From Candidatus Pacearchaeota archaeon (GTDB lineage: Archaea; Nanobdellota; Nanobdellia; Pacearchaeales; GW2011-AR1): 10,059 nucleotides of DNA. The DNA is taken from positions 16,386-26,444 of the forward strand of contig JACPLS010000007.1 in the NCBI GenBank assembly GCA_016186375.1, written 5' to 3'. The translations under genes were made by a program, and so were the position numbers. The notes below the pieces were generated by a model. That model was not told the origin of the DNA. It saw nothing but the letters and a program-made list of their open reading frames with translations, and searched no databases. Below, piece after piece: positions 7,401-10,059 of this stretch; position 1 is the first letter of the stretch; each line of letters starts with the position of its first letter.

Positions 7401-7700
7401 ATGTATCATATAACTTTCATTGCAACACCCTTAAGAGAAAAACCAGAACATTCAAGCGAGGATGTAAATAGGTATGAAGTTAGATATATGCCTGCAAGAG
7501 GTATAGTTCAAGGAACGGGAGGTTCAACTCTTGAAGGTTTATTAGTTGAAGCAGTTTGTGGATTAAGAGAACATCACACTGACAAAAGCAGAGCAATAGA
7601 TGTAACGCTTAAAGGAAGTTTTCCACGAGCTCTATGCAAAAGCAGAGGGAGTCAAAATAGGATTTTCATTTCAACCAAAATAACAAAATGCAAAAATTAA
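7401..7700 (+). CDS. Hypothetical small protein, apparently frameshifted near its 3' end
   Basis: As read, the frame gives 99 residues from ATG 7401. A GTG at 7392 could add three codons, but AGGTGG at 7390-7395 is well placed as the ribosome site for the ATG. Residues 1-71 look like real protein (MYHITFIATPLREKPE, RGIVQGTGGSTLEGLLVEAV). The last 28 residues (SFPRALCKSRGSQNRIF) are rich in Arg, Ser and Cys, as expected of an off-frame read. Skipping one G at 7614 gives LKEVFHELYAKAEGVKIGF and a stop at 7681-7683, only 4 nt before the next gene. That product would be 93 aa. The QGxGGSTLEGLLVEAV stretch vaguely recalls HicB-like folds, but too weakly to name. Function unknown; it forms a two-gene unit with the next ORF. 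Confidence 0.6.
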   Translation: MYHITFIATPLREKPEHSSEDVNRYEVRYMPARGIVQGTGGSTLEGLLVEAVCGLREHHTDKSRAIDVTLKGSFPRALCKSRGSQNRIFISTKITKCKN

Positions 7701-8002
7701 CAGATTATCTTAAAGCAGAAGGATGGAAAAAGGACATTAAAGAAACATTTAGAGATATAAAAGATATTTCTATTTTAGTAAAAAGAGCTTTAGGATTATC
7801 ACACTATGGCTTTGAAAAAAATGGTGGAGAAATGACTTCAAGAGAAATTGAAGATTTTTCTTTTAGAAGTTCTGCTCTTTGGTTCAACACAGAGGAAGAT
7901 TTTCAAGTTTATGCCATGTCTAACAAATGGCCATTGGGCCGATGCGTTATAGGCTGGGGAAAAAATGAAAGAAGATACGACGATACAATATTACTATATT
8001 AA
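7688..8002 (+). CDS. Hypothetical protein, 104 aa
   Basis: I do not recognise this protein. It has 104 residues and no leader or membrane segment. Residues 1-45 are predicted helical and charged (LTDYLKAEGWKKDIKETFRDIKDISILVKRAL). Residues 46-104 have aromatic and mixed content (FSFRSSALWFNTEEDFQVYAMSNKWPLGRCVIGWG). No in-frame start exists upstream because a stop precedes within about 35 nt. It follows the first small gene by 4 nt if that gene's frameshift is corrected, or overlaps it by 13 bp as sequenced, so they are probably co-transcribed. It converges with the nucleotidyltransferase gene 37 bp away. Confidence 0.7.
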   Translation: MQKLTDYLKAEGWKKDIKETFRDIKDISILVKRALGLSHYGFEKNGGEMTSREIEDFSFRSSALWFNTEEDFQVYAMSNKWPLGRCVIGWGKNERRYDDTILLY

Positions 8003-8039
8003 TCGCCTTATTATTTATAAAATATAAACAATAACAATT

Positions 8040-8708
8040 TTATTTTCTCAATTGACTTATCTTTTTTACTTGTTCAAAATCAATATCAAATTTCTTTTCA
8101 ATAAAAACACCCTTAAAAGAATTAACAAAGTTTTTGTCATTTACGACTATATTTAATCTAGATAAGTTATCTTCAATTTTTTTTAAATCTCCAATAAATA
8201 AATACTTCTTTATTAAATTTAAATTACTGCCTTTTGCTAAAGCAGCAATGTCTCTAAAATCAGTTAATCTTCCAGAATGTATTTTCATAACTATCAATAA
8301 TTCTTTTGTAGGAATTCTAACTGTAACTTCTTTCTCAATTCCGATTATTTTCTTTTTAATTGAATTGATAGAAATCAAGTCATAGGAAAATGAAGCGTTG
8401 GTTGTTCTTGATGCTAAAGCATCAATAAGAAGATCTATACTTACGTATTCTTTTTCATATCTCATAAATCTTGAGGAATAAATATTCTCTAATTGTTTAG
8501 TTATTACTTTCTTGAAATCTTGCTCTTTTAGTAAATTTTCAAAATTAACCAGATTTTCTGATTGTATAACAATATCAGCATCAACAGAAAATCTGTGTTT
8601 AAATGCAGAAACAGCATAACCTCCAACTAAAATAAAGTCAAAATCAGAAATAATAAATTTATTTAATATCTCAAATATATCATTCTCTTTTTTTATTAAA
8701 TCTTCCAT
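8040..8708 (-). CDS. AbiEii-like nucleotidyltransferase, probable toxin of a two-gene TA system
   Basis: This 222-residue protein shows the nucleotidyltransferase signature. It has GGYA at residues 29-32, then S-V-D-A-D at 41-45 giving the paired metal-binding aspartates D43 and D45, and a third acidic residue D92 in YVSIDLLID. Further on, K142, R147, D150 and D153 (MKIHSGRLTDFRDIAAL) match the motif typical of AbiEii/DUF1814-type enzymes. The C-terminal about 60 residues are charged and helical. AbiEii toxins transfer nucleotides to RNA targets such as tRNA and arrest growth; here the substrate is unknown. The gene begins one base before the end of the winged-helix gene (TAATG), so translation is coupled. 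No Shine-Dalgarno is visible. A housekeeping or resistance nucleotidyltransferase is possible but less likely given the partner. Confidence 0.8.
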   Translation of the reverse strand: MEDLIKKENDIFEILNKFIISDFDFILVGGYAVSAFKHRFSVDADIVIQSENLVNFENLLKEQDFKKVITKQLENIYSSRFMRYEKEYVSIDLLIDALASRTTNASFSYDLISINSIKKKIIGIEKEVTVRIPTKELLIVMKIHSGRLTDFRDIAALAKGSNLNLIKKYLFIGDLKKIEDNLSRLNIVVNDKNFVNSFKGVFIEKKFDIDFEQVKKISQLRK

Positions 8709-9346
8709 TATAAATAACTAGCCTCTTTGTACTTGATATTGATTTTTTTGGAATACATTTCTTTAATCATCTCCAAAGCAGGTTCAAAATTATAAATGTT
8801 TTCTTGCATAAATTGTATAGTTCTTTCTATCGACTCAACTTTAAATTCGTTTTTTTTGACTGCTTTAAAATAGTCTAAGATTTCAACATTGTAAAATATG
8901 CCTTTATTTGAGTTAATTTTTAAGCCTAATCTCTTACAATATTCTAAGAAAATATAATAATCTGACTTATTAATTTTAATAAAAATAGGATAATAATCCT
9001 TATATCTTGCTATATTATATCTTCCTTCCGTCCATAAATAAACCGCATCTGTTTTTGTGAAACAATAGTCAATACCAAACAATTGCAAAACTGAATAATA
9101 AAAATTAACATTATTTAAACTTTCTTTTAAAAATTTGATAATTCTTTTATAGTTTTTGTTTTCTTCTTTTAAGACAACACCTCTCCATTTTTCATTTAAT
9201 ATTCCTTCTTTAATTAATTCAACAACCCATTTATGAGTCCAACCGTAAGATAAATTAATCCTTTTAGAAACAGAGCTTATGCTATCTTCTTTTCTCAAAG
9301 ATATTAAAATCTTTATTACATAGGGGTTTAATGTTTCTATTTTCAT
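8708..9346 (-). CDS. Winged-helix protein, probable AbiEi-like antitoxin and autorepressor
   Basis: This 212-residue protein has an N-terminal helix-turn-helix of winged type at about residues 8-60 (YVIKILISLRKEDSISSVSKRI...WVVELIKEGIL, then a basic strand-turn NEKWRGVVLK). The rest is a mixed domain with YCFTKTDAVYLWTEGRY at 94-110, resembling the middle of AbiEi-type antitoxins. AbiEi proteins bind inverted repeats in their own promoter and neutralise the nucleotidyltransferase. A perfect 22-bp palindrome lies in this promoter, and the downstream gene is the nucleotidyltransferase, joined by TAATG. Assignment is by layout plus motifs; overall identity to characterised AbiEi is probably low. 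The start ATG 9346 follows the TATA box by 39 nt. Confidence 0.72.
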   Translation of the reverse strand: MKIETLNPYVIKILISLRKEDSISSVSKRINLSYGWTHKWVVELIKEGILNEKWRGVVLKEENKNYKRIIKFLKESLNNVNFYYSVLQLFGIDYCFTKTDAVYLWTEGRYNIARYKDYYPIFIKINKSDYYIFLEYCKRLGLKINSNKGIFYNVEILDYFKAVKKNEFKVESIERTIQFMQENIYNFEPALEMIKEMYSKKINIKYKEASYL

Positions 9347-9363
9347 TTTTACTCTAATAGTTC

Positions 9364-9385
9364 TACTATCATTATAATGATAGTA
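9364..9385. promoter_or_regulatory. Perfect 22-bp palindrome, candidate operator of the AbiE-like operon
   Basis: The half-site TACTATCATTA (9364-9374) is followed immediately by its exact reverse complement (9375-9385), with no mismatch and no spacer. It abuts the TATA box at 9386-9393 and fills the stretch between that box and the predicted transcription start near 9364. A dimeric winged-helix repressor bound here would block polymerase. That the upstream gene product binds it is inference. Confidence 0.65.
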
Positions 9386-9393
9386 TATTTAAA
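9386..9393 (-). promoter_or_regulatory. TATA box of the AbiE-like operon
   Basis: The minus strand reads TTTAAATA preceded by CGAAACA, which fits an archaeal BRE. Transcription should start around 9364, giving a short leader of about 18 nt to the ATG at 9346. Confidence 0.6.
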
Positions 9394-9579
9394 TGTTTCG
9401 TTTTAAAAATTTATTAAAGAAAAATCCTTCTTGTTCAATATCTAGCTAGAAAAAAGTAATTACAATATTAGCAAAAGTTATTAATTTTCTGGAAGAACTT
9501 TGTTCTAAGTGCTTTAAACAAGATTATCATTTCTTAAATAGATAGCAATATTTCTTCTTATATTAATCATGTTTTTATT
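9394..9579. other. Intergenic stretch upstream of the AbiE-like operon, no gene seen
   Basis: No open frame with coding character is visible on either strand. It is AT-rich and contains one small perfect hairpin, AGAAC-TTT-GTTCT, at 9494-9506. It separates the stop of the YdeI-like gene from the promoter of the AbiE-like pair. Confidence 0.4.
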
Positions 9580-9864
9580 TCATTTGACAACTCTTTTGAC
9601 TTTTCCATTTCCACTTCGATGATTACAACCGGCCCAACAACAAGGTCTGCGTTTTCCCCCTTTAAGCTCTCTATACGTTCTCTCAATCCTACGATTCCTC
9701 GTCTCTATTTGCTTGGCATTATCTACCCAGCAAATCCATTCATTGCGTGCAAGAGGTGTAAGATCCTCCCATACTCTTAGCACCATTTTGTCGGAGGTAA
9801 TAATCTTTCTTAAATCTACTGGCACTACATGTACTACACCATTAGAGATTTCTTTTTTTTCCAT
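9580..9864 (-). CDS. Short YdeI/OmpD-associated family protein
   Basis: This 94-residue protein matches the C-terminal region of the YdeI/OmpD-associated family (PF13376). It shows VPVDLRKIITSD, then WEDLTPLARNEWICWVDNAKQ, then ETRNRRIERTYRELKGGKRR, the family's W..LTPLAR...W...AK..ETR..RIER signature. The tail CCWAGCNHR at about residues 74-82 has three Cys and a His that could bind a metal. The biochemical role of the family is unclear; some members are linked to bacteriocin or peptide protection in bacteria. The conserved VPVDL segment near the start supports ATG 9864 over the internal Met at residue 27. Base composition is visibly richer in G+C than the flanking genes, which suggests transfer, perhaps from bacteria. 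It is a single gene with its own TATA box. Confidence 0.8.
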   Translation of the reverse strand: MEKKEISNGVVHVVPVDLRKIITSDKMVLRVWEDLTPLARNEWICWVDNAKQIETRNRRIERTYRELKGGKRRPCCWAGCNHRSGNGKVKRVVK

Positions 9865-9896
9865 ATTATTCTTTATTTTTATTTTAATAGGAACGA

Positions 9897-9904
9897 ATTT
9901 AAAT
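9897..9904 (-). promoter_or_regulatory. Possible TATA box of the YdeI-like gene
   Basis: ATTTAAAT is centred about 36 nt before the ATG at 9864, which would give a leader of about 11 nt without a Shine-Dalgarno. The site is itself palindromic, so direction is not certain. Confidence 0.45.
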
Positions 9905-10059
9905 AATTAACTAAGAATGACCTAGAGTAAAATTTAACCTCTGACTACTCGGAGTAGATGAGTGTGTACTATTTTTTACTAAGAAACAAGTTAATGCCCT
10001 TCGGGCAGCTCCGCTAAGACAATCGTTGCATTTCTAACCAAACAGTTATTTTTGATTTA
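9905..10059. other. Right-end non-coding stretch with two small hairpins
   Basis: No convincing gene is seen on either strand. Two perfect 5-bp hairpins occur: CTACT-CGG-AGTAG at 9945-9957 and TGCCC-TTC-GGGCA at 9995-10007. The second lies in a short island (9995-10015) much richer in G+C than its surroundings. This could be part of a structured RNA, a terminator of a gene beyond the edge, or a repeat. Nothing further can be said. Confidence 0.35.

Noticed and set aside
7401..7613. HicB-like antitoxin assignment
   Set aside because: Only a short QGxGGSTLEGLLVEAV stretch recalls HicB, and no HicA-like partner with its typical basic RNA-binding fold is evident in the next gene.
7611..7616. Programmed ribosomal frameshifting at the AAAGG stretch
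   Set aside because: The needed shift is +1, and no stop or rare-codon arrangement typical of programmed +1 sites is present. A simple one-base insertion explains it better.
9931..10059. Minus-strand short frames at the right edge
   Set aside because: They are broken by stops, are Ser/Cys/Arg-rich and lack a start with regulatory signals. The segment is better left as non-coding.
1..10059. CRISPR array, tRNA, rRNA or insertion sequence
   Set aside because: No regularly spaced direct repeats, no cloverleaf with a GTTCRA-type T-loop, no rRNA core segment and no transposase with terminal repeats were seen on either strand.

Overview
The window reads as AT-rich archaeal DNA (about 30% G+C by eye), most likely from an uncultivated DPANN-type archaeon of the Woesearchaeota/Pacearchaeota/Nanoarchaeota kind. 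The archaeal call rests on TATA boxes (TTTAAATA or TTTATAAA) at the expected place before most first genes. In two cases the box lies exactly 21 nt from the start codon, which implies leaderless mRNAs. The lineage call is inference from the secreted multi-domain proteins (CARDB-like, cysteine-rich, MopE-like and beta-helix modules) typical of such genomes, and from the tiny unknown genes.

Region 1 to about 6.9 kb, all on the minus strand, is a cell-surface cluster. In transcription order it holds an 1112-residue secreted protein (leader, GATase/ThuA-like N-terminal domain, cysteine-rich modules, two CARDB-like domains, beta-helix), a 247-residue single-pass membrane protein with a beta-sandwich ectodomain and a glycosylation-prone stalk, and an incomplete protein of at least 878 residues (leader, the same kind of N-terminal domain, MopE-like metal-binding repeats, tandem cadherin/Ig-like repeats). 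The last two overlap by 8 bp and are probably co-transcribed. The two large proteins share their N-terminal domain but carry different C-terminal display modules.

Region 6.9 to 8.0 kb holds three small unknown genes around a divergent promoter region: one on the minus strand (113 aa) and a plus-strand pair. The first gene of that pair appears to carry a one-base frameshift near 7614.

Region 8.0 to 9.4 kb is a minus-strand pair resembling an AbiE-type toxin-antitoxin system: a winged-helix protein followed by a nucleotidyltransferase, coupled by a TAATG overlap. A perfect 22-bp palindrome lies between the TATA box and the predicted transcription start, a good candidate autoregulatory operator. 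Region 9.6 to 9.9 kb encodes a short YdeI/OmpD-associated protein whose base composition is richer in G+C than its neighbours. The last 150 bp is non-coding as far as can be seen and contains small hairpins.

No rRNA, tRNA, CRISPR array or insertion sequence was recognised.
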